Source: G965218495 sp965262785 (GTDB lineage Bacteria; Bacteroidota; Rhodothermia; Rhodothermales; Bin80). Taken from it: a DNA stretch of 64,000 nt. The notes beneath the pieces are model-generated. The model was not told the DNA's origin, did not search any database, and saw nothing but the letters and a program-made list of their open reading frames with translations. Where the stretch lies: assembly GCA_965262785.1 (NCBI GenBank), contig OZ253559.1:2790001-2854000 (forward strand), written 5' to 3'. The position numbers were made by a program, and so were the translations under genes. Each line of letters begins with the position of its first letter. The first letter of the stretch is position 1. Below are positions 27,396 through 36,692 of the stretch, piece by piece.

Positions 27396-28031
27396 ATGAA
27401 ATACCTCAAGATACTCTTGCCAGCGGTTCTTCTGCTAGCATTGAGTCCGGGCACGCTGACTGCCCAGGACACTATGGAAGAGCTTGAAGCTTTGTACTGG
27501 GCTCGCCAAAAGGAGGCCATGTCTCGCTTCACACAGGCCGACGTCGACTTCATGGTAGGTATGATCGGGCATCACGCCCAGGCGCTAATCATGTCCCGGC
27601 TAGCACCTACCAACGGAGCCAGCTCTGCCGTCCAGGTCCTTGCGGCCCGCATCATTAACGCGCAAAAAGACGAGATCGAGATCATGCAGAACTGGCTCCG
27701 CGACAGGGAGCAGACAGCGCCGGAGGTTCACATCGATGGCCTGACCCTTATGATCCACGGTGGAGCAAGTCATGCCCATCACATGCCGGGCATGCTTACG
27801 CAAGAGCAGCTGGAAGAGTTGGCTGTAGCTCAAGGCCGGGAATTTGACCGGCTGTTTCTGACGTACATGATCCAGCACCACGCCGGTGCGGTGACCATGG
27901 TCGAAGACCTCTTCGCTGTTGACGGGGCGGCTCAGGACGAGGCGGCCTACAAGCTGGCTTCCAGCATCCATGTGGACCAGATCACTGAGATCGCTCGCAT
28001 GCAGGATATGCTGAATAGCCTTACGAACTAA
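27396..28031 (+). CDS. DUF305 family periplasmic protein
   Basis: A 211-residue protein with a signal peptide (LLPAVLLLALSPGTLTAQ). Two DUF305 halves are visible, each with a double-His motif: FMVGMIGHHAQALIMSRL and FLTYMIQHHAGAVTMVEDL. A His/Met-rich stretch (HGGASHAHHMPGM) joins them, suggesting metal, possibly copper, binding. DUF305 proteins are ferritin-like helical proteins often found with copper resistance genes; no such genes are adjacent. It stands before the tandem LVIVD genes, 15 bp upstream of the first, so co-transcription is likely. Confidence 0.88.
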   Translation: MKYLKILLPAVLLLALSPGTLTAQDTMEELEALYWARQKEAMSRFTQADVDFMVGMIGHHAQALIMSRLAPTNGASSAVQVLAARIINAQKDEIEIMQNWLRDREQTAPEVHIDGLTLMIHGGASHAHHMPGMLTQEQLEELAVAQGREFDRLFLTYMIQHHAGAVTMVEDLFAVDGAAQDEAAYKLASSIHVDQITEIARMQDMLNSLTN

Positions 28032-28046
28032 CCACAAATAATCTCT

Positions 28047-29986
28047 TTGCAGATGAGCATGACAGCTATCAACATACGCAATGCCCTATTTGGCACCTTG
28101 TCCGTAGCGCTGTGCGTGACACCTTCGCTGGCGCAAAATATGGACGACCCACGTGTAGGGCTTGGCGCTGGCCTCTTCGATGCCGAGGAAGCGATCTGGA
28201 ACCTCTCCATGCTTTCGACAAGCGTACCGCCGGAGGCATTTGTCGGGGTAACCAATTCGGATTTGGCCTTTAGGGGCAACTACGCGTTCCAGGGCAACTA
28301 CAATGGTGTCCTGATTTGGGACCTCAGCAATCCCGAGGAGCCTGCCTTGGTCAAGGACTACCTGTGTCCGGCTTCACAGAGCGACGTATCCGTATACGAG
28401 CACCTGCTCTTCGTTTCTGGCGAAGGGCTTGGCGGTCGTTTGGACTGTGGCACGGAAAGGATTGAGGAGCAGGTCAGTCACGACCGGCTGCGTGGCATAC
28501 GCATCTTTGACATTTCGGACGTCACAAATCCCGAATACGTTGCTAATGTCCAGACTTGCCGCGGCTCGCACACCCATTCGGTGCTGAAAGACCCGAATGA
28601 CGACGAGAATGTGTATGTATATGTGTCGGGATCTGCGCCGGTCCGCCCTTCAGAAGAGCTGCCCGGCTGCTCCGGCCTGTCTCCTGATGAAGACCCCGAG
28701 TCTGCACTCTTCCGGATTGAAGTAATCAAGGTGCCGCTCGCCGATCCGACACAGGCGGCTATCGTCAGCTCGCCAAGGATTTTCCAGGACCTCGTCGCGC
28801 CGCCCACGCATGGCGCGTCACCTGCCGATCTGGAAGCGGTTGAGGAAGCCCGGGCCCAAGGCAAATTCATCGTTGAATATGCCGGGCAGTCCATGGTGCT
28901 GCCCGATCGCTATGCCGCGGTACGAATGGGCCAGTGGATGACCGAAAACGGAAGAGAAGGGAGCCGACGGCTGCTGACAGTACGGATTTTCGTGAAGCTC
29001 TCCCGGGCATCTTCCAAGCCATGATAGGCGCCAGTGAAGCAGACGATGAAGCAGATGAAGGACCGGCACCAGGTCCTACGCAGTGCCATGACATAACGCT
29101 GTACCCTGAGATCGGACTGGCGGGTGGTGCTTGTGAGGGGTACGGATTGCTGCTTGACATCAGCGACCCGGCCAATCCGGTTCGCATTGATGCGGTGGCG
29201 GACTCCAACTTTTCCTATTGGCACTCGGCCACCTTCAGCAACGACGGCTCAAAGGTCCTCTTCACGGATGAGTGGGGTGGCGGTGGAGGGCCCAAGTGCC
29301 GCGCATCAGACCCGATGGAGTGGGGTGCCAATGCGCTGTTCACCCTTGGCGACGACGGCAAGATGGAGTTTCAGAGCTACTTCAAGCTTCCGGCTCCGCA
29401 GACGTCACAGGAGAACTGCGTCGCTCATAACGGATCACTTATCCCGGTTCCGGGTCGTGACCTCTTCGTACAGTCGTGGTACCAGGGCGGGATATCCATC
29501 ATGGACTGGACCGACATCAATAACCCTTTCGAGATCGCGTATCATGATCGCGGTCCGGTCAATGCGGAGCAGATGAGCATGGGAGGCAGCTGGTCTGTGT
29601 ATTGGTACAACGGGCTCATCGTAAGCAGCGAGATCGCACGTGGGCTGGACATCTTCCAGCTGGAGCCGAGTGAGTACCTGACGGCCAACGAAATCATGGC
29701 GTCCAACACGGTTAAGCTTGGCTACCTTAACGCCCAGGGCCAGCCGGAATACAAGTGGCCCGCGACATTTTTTCTGGCGCACGCCTATCTGGATCAGCTG
29801 GAACGCGGTGGCGCAATGCCTGCGCGGGTCATTACAAGATTCAGAGCAGGACTTTACCGCGCGCAAGCCTTGGAGGGGGATGAGCGCTCCGGCATGCTTA
29901 GAAGACTTGCGAGCGCCCTGGACCGCAGCAGCGATGCTGAAAAAGCATCCTTGCTCAAGGAGACGCTGTCCGCACTCGCCCAATAA
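28047..29986 (+). pseudogene. LVIVD-repeat secreted protein, frameshifted copy
   Basis: Two overlapping frames (28047-29024 and 28934-29986) together match the intact neighbour at 30005-31906 from end to end. The reading frame shifts by one base near a GGG run at 28959-28961, where the intact copy would read GREGEPTAKDSTDF; a lost G in a GGGG run explains it. Before the break are a signal peptide and LVIVD-type repeats (YNGVLIWDLSNPEEPALVKD); after it come DITLYPEIGLAGGACEGYG and SYWHSATFSNDGSKVLFTDE. Either a true mutation or a sequencing error in a homopolymer. Confidence 0.8.
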
Positions 29987-30004
29987 CATTTACCGTCTAC
30001 TGCT

Positions 30005-31906
30005 ATGCGTAAGCTATTGCTAGCCTGCCTGATCGTGGGCCTTGCGGTGCCATGTGCCCTCGCACAGGACGCACCGGATCCCCGCGAAGGACTTGCCCCC
30101 GGGCTTTTTGATGCCGGGGAAGCCATCTGGAACCTCAACATGCTGTCGACCGTGCAGCCGCCCGAGGCGTTTGTGGGCGTAACCAACTCTGACCTTGCCT
30201 TCAAGGGCAGCTACGTCTTCCAAGGCAACTACAACGGCGTCATCGTTTGGGACATATCCGATCCTGCAGCGCCAGTTCTGGTGAAGGATTACCTCTGCCC
30301 TGCTTCGCAGAGCGATGTGTCGGTCTACGGCAACCTGATGTTTGTCAGCGGAGAAGGAATGGGCGGGCGGCTGGACTGTAGCAGCAAGGGCATTCAGGAA
30401 CGCGTCAGCCACGATCGGCTGCGCGGCATCCGCATCTTTGACATCACCGATGTCACGGATCCGCAGTATGTAGCCAACGTTCAGACTTGCCGCGGCTCCC
30501 ATACGCATTCAGTGCTCAAGGACCCTGCTGATGACGAAAACGTCTACGTTTACGTGTCCGGCTCCTCGATGGTGCGCCCGGATGAGGAATTGGAAGGCTG
30601 CTCCAGTCTGATGCCGGAAGAGGATCCAAACACCGCGCTGTTCAGGATTGAGGTGATCAAAGTTCCTCTCAGCGATCCTTCGCAGGCAGCCATAGTGAGC
30701 TCGCCTCGCATATTCGATGACCTTGAAGCACCGCCGCGTCATGGTCCCTCGCCTGCCGACTTTGAGGAGGCCGAAAAGGCCCGCTCCGCTGGCCGGTTTG
30801 TCGCTACCGTCCGGGGCCAGCCGCGCATCCTTCGCGACCGACAGGTTCGTGCATACATGCGGGATTGGATGGATGAAGAGGGTAGAGAAGGCGAACCAAC
30901 AGCCAAGGACAGCACAGATTTCAGGGATGCGCTCCCGGCCTTTATGGCCACCGCCAACCGTTCGCGCGGCATCCCTGCGGGAGCCCGCCGCGGCCCGACG
31001 CAATGCCATGACATCACGCTGTACCCAGAGATCGGTCTGGCAGGCGGCGCCTGCGGTGGTTACGGCCTGCTCCTGGACATCACCGACCCGGTAAATCCTG
31101 TTCGCATCCAGGCTGTGGCGGACTCAAACTTTTCCTACTGGCATTCGGCCACCTTCAGTAACGACGGATCAAAGGTGGTCTTCACCGACGAATGGGGTGG
31201 CGGTGGCGGGCCCAAGTGCCGCGCTTCGGACCCGAAGGAGTGGGGTGCAAACGCCATCTTCACCATTGATGAAGATTCAAGGATGCAATTCCAGGGCTAC
31301 TACAAGCTTCCGGCCGTCCAGACGTCACTGGAAAACTGCGTGGCGCATAACGGGTCCCTGATTCCGGTGCCCGGTCGCGACTTGTTCATACAGGGCTGGT
31401 ACCAAGGCGGGATATCGCTCATGGACTGGACCGACGTGACCAACCCCATAGAGATTGCTTACCATGACCGCGGCCCCGTCAACCCGGATCGGATGCAGAG
31501 TGCAGGCAGCTGGTCCGTCTACTGGTACAATGGCCTGATCGTCAGCAGTGAAATTGCACGCGGGCTTGACATCTTCGAGCTGGAGCCCAGTGAATTCCTG
31601 ACAGAGAACGAGATTGCAGCCGCTAACACGGTGACGCTTGACTACTTCAATGCGCAGGGCCAGCCTAAGTATACGTGGCCTGCTTCGTTTGCTCTGGCAC
31701 GTGCTTACGTGGACCAGCTGGAAAGCGGAGAGGGCCATGGTACGGAGGCTATCGCAGGCTTAAGGATGGGGCTTGATCAGGCGGAGGCTGCTTCGGGTGA
31801 TGAGCGCCAAGCCATGCTGATGGCCCTGGAGCCGCTTCTGACCGGCGGCAGCGATACCGCCAAGCTCGACATGCTGGGCGGCGTCTTGCTTCAGCTGGCG
31901 AACTGA
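30005..31906 (+). CDS. LVIVD-repeat secreted protein, intact copy
   Basis: A 633-residue protein with signal peptide (LLACLIVGLAVPCALAQ). It contains LVIVD-type beta-propeller repeats such as YNGVIVWDISDPAAPVLVKD and GIRIFDITDVTDPQYVANV, a SHTHSVL motif, and a second propeller-like half (GLLLDITDPVNPVRI, SYWHSATFSNDGSKVVFTDE, GISLMDWTDVTNPIEIAYHD). Several conserved His and Asp residues could bind metal. Function of the family is not established. It is a tandem duplicate of the frameshifted gene 18 bp upstream; most of the sequence is shared. The C-terminal 60 residues are a helical tail. A symporter gene follows 33 bp downstream. Confidence 0.85.
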   Translation: MRKLLLACLIVGLAVPCALAQDAPDPREGLAPGLFDAGEAIWNLNMLSTVQPPEAFVGVTNSDLAFKGSYVFQGNYNGVIVWDISDPAAPVLVKDYLCPASQSDVSVYGNLMFVSGEGMGGRLDCSSKGIQERVSHDRLRGIRIFDITDVTDPQYVANVQTCRGSHTHSVLKDPADDENVYVYVSGSSMVRPDEELEGCSSLMPEEDPNTALFRIEVIKVPLSDPSQAAIVSSPRIFDDLEAPPRHGPSPADFEEAEKARSAGRFVATVRGQPRILRDRQVRAYMRDWMDEEGREGEPTAKDSTDFRDALPAFMATANRSRGIPAGARRGPTQCHDITLYPEIGLAGGACGGYGLLLDITDPVNPVRIQAVADSNFSYWHSATFSNDGSKVVFTDEWGGGGGPKCRASDPKEWGANAIFTIDEDSRMQFQGYYKLPAVQTSLENCVAHNGSLIPVPGRDLFIQGWYQGGISLMDWTDVTNPIEIAYHDRGPVNPDRMQSAGSWSVYWYNGLIVSSEIARGLDIFELEPSEFLTENEIAAANTVTLDYFNAQGQPKYTWPASFALARAYVDQLESGEGHGTEAIAGLRMGLDQAEAASGDERQAMLMALEPLLTGGSDTAKLDMLGGVLLQLAN

Positions 31907-31939
31907 TTTTGCCTGGAGTCTTAACGTATCACTTTAACT

Positions 31940-33181
31940 ATGAATGTAGGCCGAATAGCGCGCCTTAGTCTCATGATGTTTGTCCAGTACCTCATCTGGG
32001 GTGCTTGGGCGCCCACGCTGGGCAACTACATGCAGACCATTGACATGGGCGCGTACATCCAACTCGCCTACGCGCTGGGCCCTTTGAGTGCGATCATCGC
32101 GCCGTTTTTCCTGGGCATGGTGGCGGACCGCTTTTTCGATTCTGAAAAGGTCTTGGGTGTGCTGTTTCTGATTTCGGGCGTATCGATGGGCCTGATGCCG
32201 CAATTTGCAGGCACCGGATATTTCCTTCCGCTATTGGGGCTGCATGCGCTGTGCTACTTCCCGACGCTCGGTCTTACGGCTTCGCTTGCATTCCACCATA
32301 TGGACAACCAGGAGAAGGAGTTTCCTGTCGTGCGCGTCTTTGGCACGCTGGGCTGGGCCGCAATCGGCACGTTCATGGGGTATATCCTGCAGCAGGACTC
32401 GTCGCCTACCGGCCTTTTCATTGGCGCGGGTGCGGCAATCTTTTTAGGGCTGTACAGCTTCACGCTGCCGCACACGCCACCGCCTTCGGCTGGTCAGGCT
32501 ACATCGTGGAAGCAGATTGCAGGATTTGATGCATTTCGCGCGCTGAAGAGCCGTTCCTTCCTGGTATTCCTGGCGGCTGCGATGCTCATTTTCATCGCCT
32601 TCGGGACCTATTTCCCGTACGCGCCGGTGTTCTTCCAAGACCTTAACTCGACGCTGGAGCTTTCGCATTTCTCCAACCCGAGCTTTGAGATGAGCTTTGG
32701 CCAGTGGTCAGAGATCATCTTCATGCTGCTCATTCCGTTCTTCTTTGCGCGGCTGGGCGTCAAGTGGATGCTGCTGCTGGGGATGCTGGCCTGGGTGGCG
32801 CGATTCACGATTTTTGCCGGCGCGGCCCTGACGGGCACTTTCTGGCTGATCATGATCGGCATTCTGGTCCACGGCATCTGCTACGACTTCTTCTTCGTAA
32901 CGGGCCAGATCTACCTCGACAAAAAGACTGCACCGGCGATTCGTGGCCAGGTCCAAGGGCTGTTGGTGCTCCTCACTCAGGGCGTCGGATTTTTCCTCGG
33001 CACGCAGATTTCCGGAATCTTTGTCAATTCGGTCGGAGTCAATGGCGACCTGGAGCTTGGCCAGTGGCAGATGTTTTGGCTATTCTTTGCCGGCCTGACG
33101 GTAGCATTCACGCTCTTTTTCGCATTCCTGTTCAAGGAAACAGACGGCGAGGAGCCGGCTGCAGTGGTAGCCGCTGAATAG
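31940..33181 (+). CDS. MFS transporter, nucleoside:H+ symporter (NupG-like) family
   Basis: A 413-residue inner-membrane protein with about twelve hydrophobic segments. The opening ARLSLMMFVQYLIWGAWAPT followed by LGNYMQT and the later ATYFPYAP-like and YDFFFVTGQIYLDKKTAPAI stretches are characteristic of the nucleoside H+ symporter subfamily of the major facilitator superfamily, widespread in Bacteroidota and Planctomycetes. It probably imports a nucleoside or sugar-like solute with protons. It follows the LVIVD genes on the same strand. The exact substrate cannot be read from the sequence. Confidence 0.88.
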   Translation: MNVGRIARLSLMMFVQYLIWGAWAPTLGNYMQTIDMGAYIQLAYALGPLSAIIAPFFLGMVADRFFDSEKVLGVLFLISGVSMGLMPQFAGTGYFLPLLGLHALCYFPTLGLTASLAFHHMDNQEKEFPVVRVFGTLGWAAIGTFMGYILQQDSSPTGLFIGAGAAIFLGLYSFTLPHTPPPSAGQATSWKQIAGFDAFRALKSRSFLVFLAAAMLIFIAFGTYFPYAPVFFQDLNSTLELSHFSNPSFEMSFGQWSEIIFMLLIPFFFARLGVKWMLLLGMLAWVARFTIFAGAALTGTFWLIMIGILVHGICYDFFFVTGQIYLDKKTAPAIRGQVQGLLVLLTQGVGFFLGTQISGIFVNSVGVNGDLELGQWQMFWLFFAGLTVAFTLFFAFLFKETDGEEPAAVVAAE

Positions 33182-33193
33182 CATCCGTCCCAA

Positions 33194-33221
33194 TTCTGTC
33201 CGGCGCTAAGGGTATATATTG
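33194..33221 (+). promoter_or_regulatory. Possible promoter of the ShosT-like operon
   Basis: TTCTG at 33194 and TATATTG at 33215-33221 lie 21 bases apart, similar to the pattern before the DUF305 gene and about 36 bp before the ATG at 33257. It would separate the defence operon from the transporter gene. By-eye match only. Confidence 0.3.
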
Positions 33222-33256
33222 TAGTCTGCGTCCACCAGTCGCAACGAGAATAGCCT

Positions 33257-34255
33257 ATGAAGTGTCTGCTTGGGCTGGCAGTCATACTTATTCTTTACTG
33301 GTTATCCCGCCAATCATCAAGCGACAAGCGCGAATCGCCAACTAAGACGTCAATTCCATCAAAGTCGACCCTGACGTCTCGTTCGTCCGCAGGTACAGCT
33401 TCAAACAGTTCCCCTCCCGCCACGCGGACCATTGCTTCCTCAGGCACAGCGAGCGCTCGTGGTCCCGCCCGTCGGCCGTCCCACGAACCTGCGCCTACCA
33501 TTCACGCTCTACCGAGGGCAATACCATCGCCGAGCTCTGGGCGAATCCGTCGATCTTCTTCTACATTATCGCCGCTGCGCTTGGGAATAGAATGGTGGCT
33601 TCACGTAAAACCTAGCATTTCGAGTCAGAATATAGCGGCCATATACGCGATAGGGTACCGGATTGAAAGGTCCGTGGACGATCCATGGACGGTCCGGTTC
33701 AACGACTTCAAGCAGAATCGTGGCCAGAGTGTATACAAGGCTGAAGCTGTGGTCCGTGCGGCAGCTCGTTCGCTTTTCCGACGTTTCGACATCGACCCCG
33801 AGGACACCGCAGTTGTACCCGCGCTTCGGTCATCGGAGACTCGAGCCAACGCCAACTCGCACAATTCGCGCCTAGCAAGAGCATTGGCAGAGGGGGCAGG
33901 CGCTCATTGTCAGGTACACTGTCTCTCGAAAAACCGCCACGAAAAGCTGCATTTTCAACCCACACAGGGTCTCCGCGATTTCGCACTGGCTGCGGCCAAT
34001 TACCGGGCAGGCTGGGTAGGAAAGAAAAACGTAATCATTGTGGATGATATTGTCACACGTGGAGCGACCATGGCCGCTATCGCCGGTGCTATCGTAAGCT
34101 TAAACCCGAACATTCTGATCTTGGGCTTTGCTCTAGGCAGACATCAGCGACGTGAGTGGCTATCTGAACCGTTTGACGAGGCTAACAGTAAGATTCCCAA
34201 AATCCTTGCCGAGATCTGGGATAGAGCTGATTCAGATCAGTCCTTACCTTTTTAA
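33257..34255 (+). CDS. Membrane-anchored phosphoribosyltransferase-fold protein (ShosT-like)
   Basis: A 332-residue protein. Residues 3-17 are one hydrophobic anchor (CLLGLAVILILYWL), followed by about 85 residues rich in Ser, Thr, Pro and Arg, then a folded domain from about 110. The phosphoribosyltransferase PRPP-binding loop is clear at 258-272 (NVIIVDDIVTRGATM, Asp263/Asp264). The DprA-like gene starts 4 bp after its stop. This gene pair matches the ShosTA toxin-antitoxin/anti-phage system, in which the PRTase ShosT is toxic and the DprA-like ShosA counteracts it. The anchor and linker look unusual. A nucleotide-salvage PRTase is less likely given the neighbours. Confidence 0.7.
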   Translation: MKCLLGLAVILILYWLSRQSSSDKRESPTKTSIPSKSTLTSRSSAGTASNSSPPATRTIASSGTASARGPARRPSHEPAPTIHALPRAIPSPSSGRIRRSSSTLSPLRLGIEWWLHVKPSISSQNIAAIYAIGYRIERSVDDPWTVRFNDFKQNRGQSVYKAEAVVRAAARSLFRRFDIDPEDTAVVPALRSSETRANANSHNSRLARALAEGAGAHCQVHCLSKNRHEKLHFQPTQGLRDFALAAANYRAGWVGKKNVIIVDDIVTRGATMAAIAGAIVSLNPNILILGFALGRHQRREWLSEPFDEANSKIPKILAEIWDRADSDQSLPF

Positions 34256-34259
34256 CCAC

Positions 34260-35183
34260 ATGGACGCACTACCGTTAATCGCGACGATGCGGCTAACCCG
34301 AGTTGGACCGAAAAAAGCACTCGAAGTTGCCAAGTACTTGTCTGGCGATCCAATTGACTTCCAGAATTTGGTCCACAATCGATTCAAACAGTCTGTGCAT
34401 GAAGCGAGGCGGGCATGGGACCAAGCACACCAAATCATCGAGGAATGCAACAGGCTGGACATTCAGCCAATCGCTTTTGCGAATGATGCGTACCCCCGGC
34501 GCCTGCAGGCGCTGGAACAGGTTTCGAGAGGTGGTAGCATCAGCGACGAAAGACCCCCGGTCATCTATGTTAAAGGGAATTATGAAGCTCTGCACCACGA
34601 GCCACACGTAGTGGCTATCGTTGGCACCAGGAAGCCGACAAAACATGGGGAACAGTTTGCTTTTGAGCTCGGCAGATTTGCAGCACGTAAAGATATTCCT
34701 GTCGTGAGCGGATTGGCATACGGATGTGACCAGTTCGGACATCAAGGATGTCTTGATGCAAATGGAACAGCGATTGCAGTCTTAGCCCATGGCCTTGACC
34801 ATGTCTATCCGCCTGACAATGAGGATTTGGCCAACAACATTTTGCATCAGGGCTGCTGGATAAGTGAGTACCCGCCAGGCGTGCGGGCAAAGAAATGGTC
34901 ATTCGTGGCTCGCGACCGCCTCCAAAGTGCACTATCAGACATCGTAGTAGTGATTCAAACCGGCCTCGAAGGTGGTACGCAGCACACGGTCAAGTATGCA
35001 GTAGAACAACGAAAGCAGTTGGCGTGTGTCGAGCCCCGCGAAGCTGAAGTGGAGCTTGATATAGTGCAGGGAAATCTCGAATTGATTCATGATGGAATGG
35101 CCGAACGCTTGATTGCCCCTCAGGATCTGAGCCAAATATTGGATGGGTACCGGGCACAAGAACCGGTGACACTTTTCACTTAG
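34260..35183 (+). CDS. DprA/Smf-like protein (ShosA-like)
   Basis: A 307-residue protein with the start at 34260, 4 bp after the PRTase stop; an upstream GTG-type start overlapping that gene would add unrelated residues. The N-terminal region resembles the helical DprA start (LPLIATMRLTRVGPKKALEV). The Rossmann-like SLOG fold has GTR (122-124), SGLAYGCDQFGHQGCLD (150-166), AHGLDHVYPPDN and ISEYPPGVRAKKW. DprA loads RecA on single-stranded DNA during transformation; relatives in conflict systems bind nucleotides or DNA. Its pairing with the PRTase argues for the antitoxin/sensor ShosA. The DprA C-terminal winged-helix domain seems absent. Confidence 0.75.
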   Translation: MDALPLIATMRLTRVGPKKALEVAKYLSGDPIDFQNLVHNRFKQSVHEARRAWDQAHQIIEECNRLDIQPIAFANDAYPRRLQALEQVSRGGSISDERPPVIYVKGNYEALHHEPHVVAIVGTRKPTKHGEQFAFELGRFAARKDIPVVSGLAYGCDQFGHQGCLDANGTAIAVLAHGLDHVYPPDNEDLANNILHQGCWISEYPPGVRAKKWSFVARDRLQSALSDIVVVIQTGLEGGTQHTVKYAVEQRKQLACVEPREAEVELDIVQGNLELIHDGMAERLIAPQDLSQILDGYRAQEPVTLFT

Positions 35184-35219
35184 CAAATCCGCTGCGCTAA
35201 GACTGCCGGGTCTCAGTAA

Positions 35220-35729
35220 GTGCGTCCACCGATAGTGCTTTTTGATTTTGATCAGGTGTTGGTAGACACCGAGCCTATAGCCTACTTGCGCAGCGTCAGA
35301 AACTGGGCGTCGTACAGGAGAGAGGTCAGCAAATTTCGGCCATGTAGTGGAATCAATGAATTATTACAGGCTGCAGCACATAAGGGCCATACGATAGCGA
35401 TCGTGACCCAAAGTCCTAGTTTCGTGCCGCGGATATTTGTGCGGAAAGAAAACTGGCCAATCGATATAGTTGTAGGCTGGCATGAATTCAAGCTGCGAAA
35501 GCCGCACCCGTTATGCCTGCAAGTGGCTATGCAGCATGCCGGTGCCCGGCCAGAAGAGTGCTTCCACATTGGAGATCTGCCAATTGACACAGAAGCATCT
35601 AGAAACGCGGGCGTGCGCTCCATAGGAGCCGGATGGTCGACCATTGATGCTGTTGCTCTGCGTAGATCACGGCCGGATCATTACTTTGAATTGGTGAGGC
35701 AACTGCATGATTTTATTCTTACGCTTTAG
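35220..35729 (+). CDS. HAD-superfamily phosphatase
   Basis: A 169-residue protein starting with GTG. The four HAD motifs are present: FDFDQVLVDT (Asp9 and Asp11), IVTQSP, the Lys in FKLRKPHP, and HIGDLPIDTEASRNAG. The cap is short. It probably hydrolyses a phosphorylated small molecule such as a nucleotide. It follows the DprA-like gene by 36 bp in the same direction and is likely the third gene of the same operon. A HAD protein is not part of the two-gene ShosTA system as I know it; it may process a nucleotide product of the PRTase. Confidence 0.8.
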   Translation: MRPPIVLFDFDQVLVDTEPIAYLRSVRNWASYRREVSKFRPCSGINELLQAAAHKGHTIAIVTQSPSFVPRIFVRKENWPIDIVVGWHEFKLRKPHPLCLQVAMQHAGARPEECFHIGDLPIDTEASRNAGVRSIGAGWSTIDAVALRRSRPDHYFELVRQLHDFILTL

Positions 35730-35757
35730 GCAATTGCCGTCTTCGCGCATCCCGATT

Positions 35758-35800
35758 GACAAATGTCAATAGTCCTTACCGATCAGCGACAGTAAAGAGT
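35758..35800 (+). repeat. Solo IS21-like terminal repeat
   Basis: The stretch TGTCAATAGTCCTTACCG with its continuation GCGACAGTAAAGAGTACC matches the ends at 4157-4245 and 5040-5121. It sits 28 bp after the HAD stop; no IS21 gene follows, so it is a remnant marking an old insertion at the edge of the defence operon. Confidence 0.6.
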
Positions 35801-36692
35801 ACCACGACTGCTATCCGGCTAACCCAGACATCCGCGGTTTTGCCGAGGTAGGGGCTCCGCCGCCAGCCAAGATGAGGTGGTAATTCGATCTTTGGTCGCT
35901 TCGGCCTGAGGAGTCCAGACTTCGTGTGGATCAGCCGATTTGGTGGCTGCATTTTCCGATTTGAGTCCCTTTTTGCGCTTTTTTAGGGCAAGTCGGTCCA
36001 TTGTGGCGCTCTCGGCATGTGTTGAGCCACCAAGGGCGGTAGTATGCAGTGTTGGATGTGATCCCAAAACATGTGCCAGGGCATCTCGCGGGCCGTGTCG
36101 ATTTGGGCGATGCTGGTTTGTAGTGATCAGTCCTAATTAGTGCTTAACATTGTTAAGACGCTGATGTAGTTTAGGGCGTAGCGCTACTCGCACCCATCCC
36201 TCGCTCAGCATATTCGTCCGTACCGTCCGACGCAAGTCCACCCAGAACGTTAGCGTACAGAGTGTCGAATCGACCCGCGTACCCGGCAAGGGACCGCGGT
36301 AGCCGATCGTCAAGCATTTGGGCTCTGCTCCTGAAGGGCCGCTGCTGGATGCGCTGGTGCGGTTGGCGCACCGGGCGAAGCTGCGGCTCCTGGAAGAGAG
36401 ACAGTCCTCCTTGTTTCCTATAGAGTACTTGGGCGAGCGCGTGCAAGGGGCCCGCCATGGCAGCCAGAGCGACCAGCCGCTTCCCATACCCGATGCACGC
36501 AAGCTGGCGGAGACCAAGCGTCTAACTATGGGCTTTCAGAAGGTCTTCGGTGCCCGCAAAAAGATGGCGGCGCGCCTGTTTCGTCAGGCCGTGCTGAGGG
36601 CCGGCCCGCCGGGAGTGCTTCGTAGGCCGGGGATGAGCACCAACGCTCGCATACAAAGGATTGTGGCTTTTGCTGCCTGTCGATCCACTTGG
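35801..36692. other. Decayed or intergenic sequence
   Basis: About 890 bp between the IS21 end and the OLD-like gene. Moderately long frames exist on both strands (for example plus 36318 onwards, Arg/Leu-rich), but none has a recognisable family. The 3' part of the plus-strand frame is the shadow of the ATPase gene. Probably a decayed mobile element. Confidence 0.45.

Noticed and set aside
34152..34259. Upstream start of the DprA-like gene, overlapping the PRTase gene
   Set aside because: The extra residues do not look like DprA; the ATG at 34260 lies 4 bp after the preceding stop and starts a DprA-like helix.
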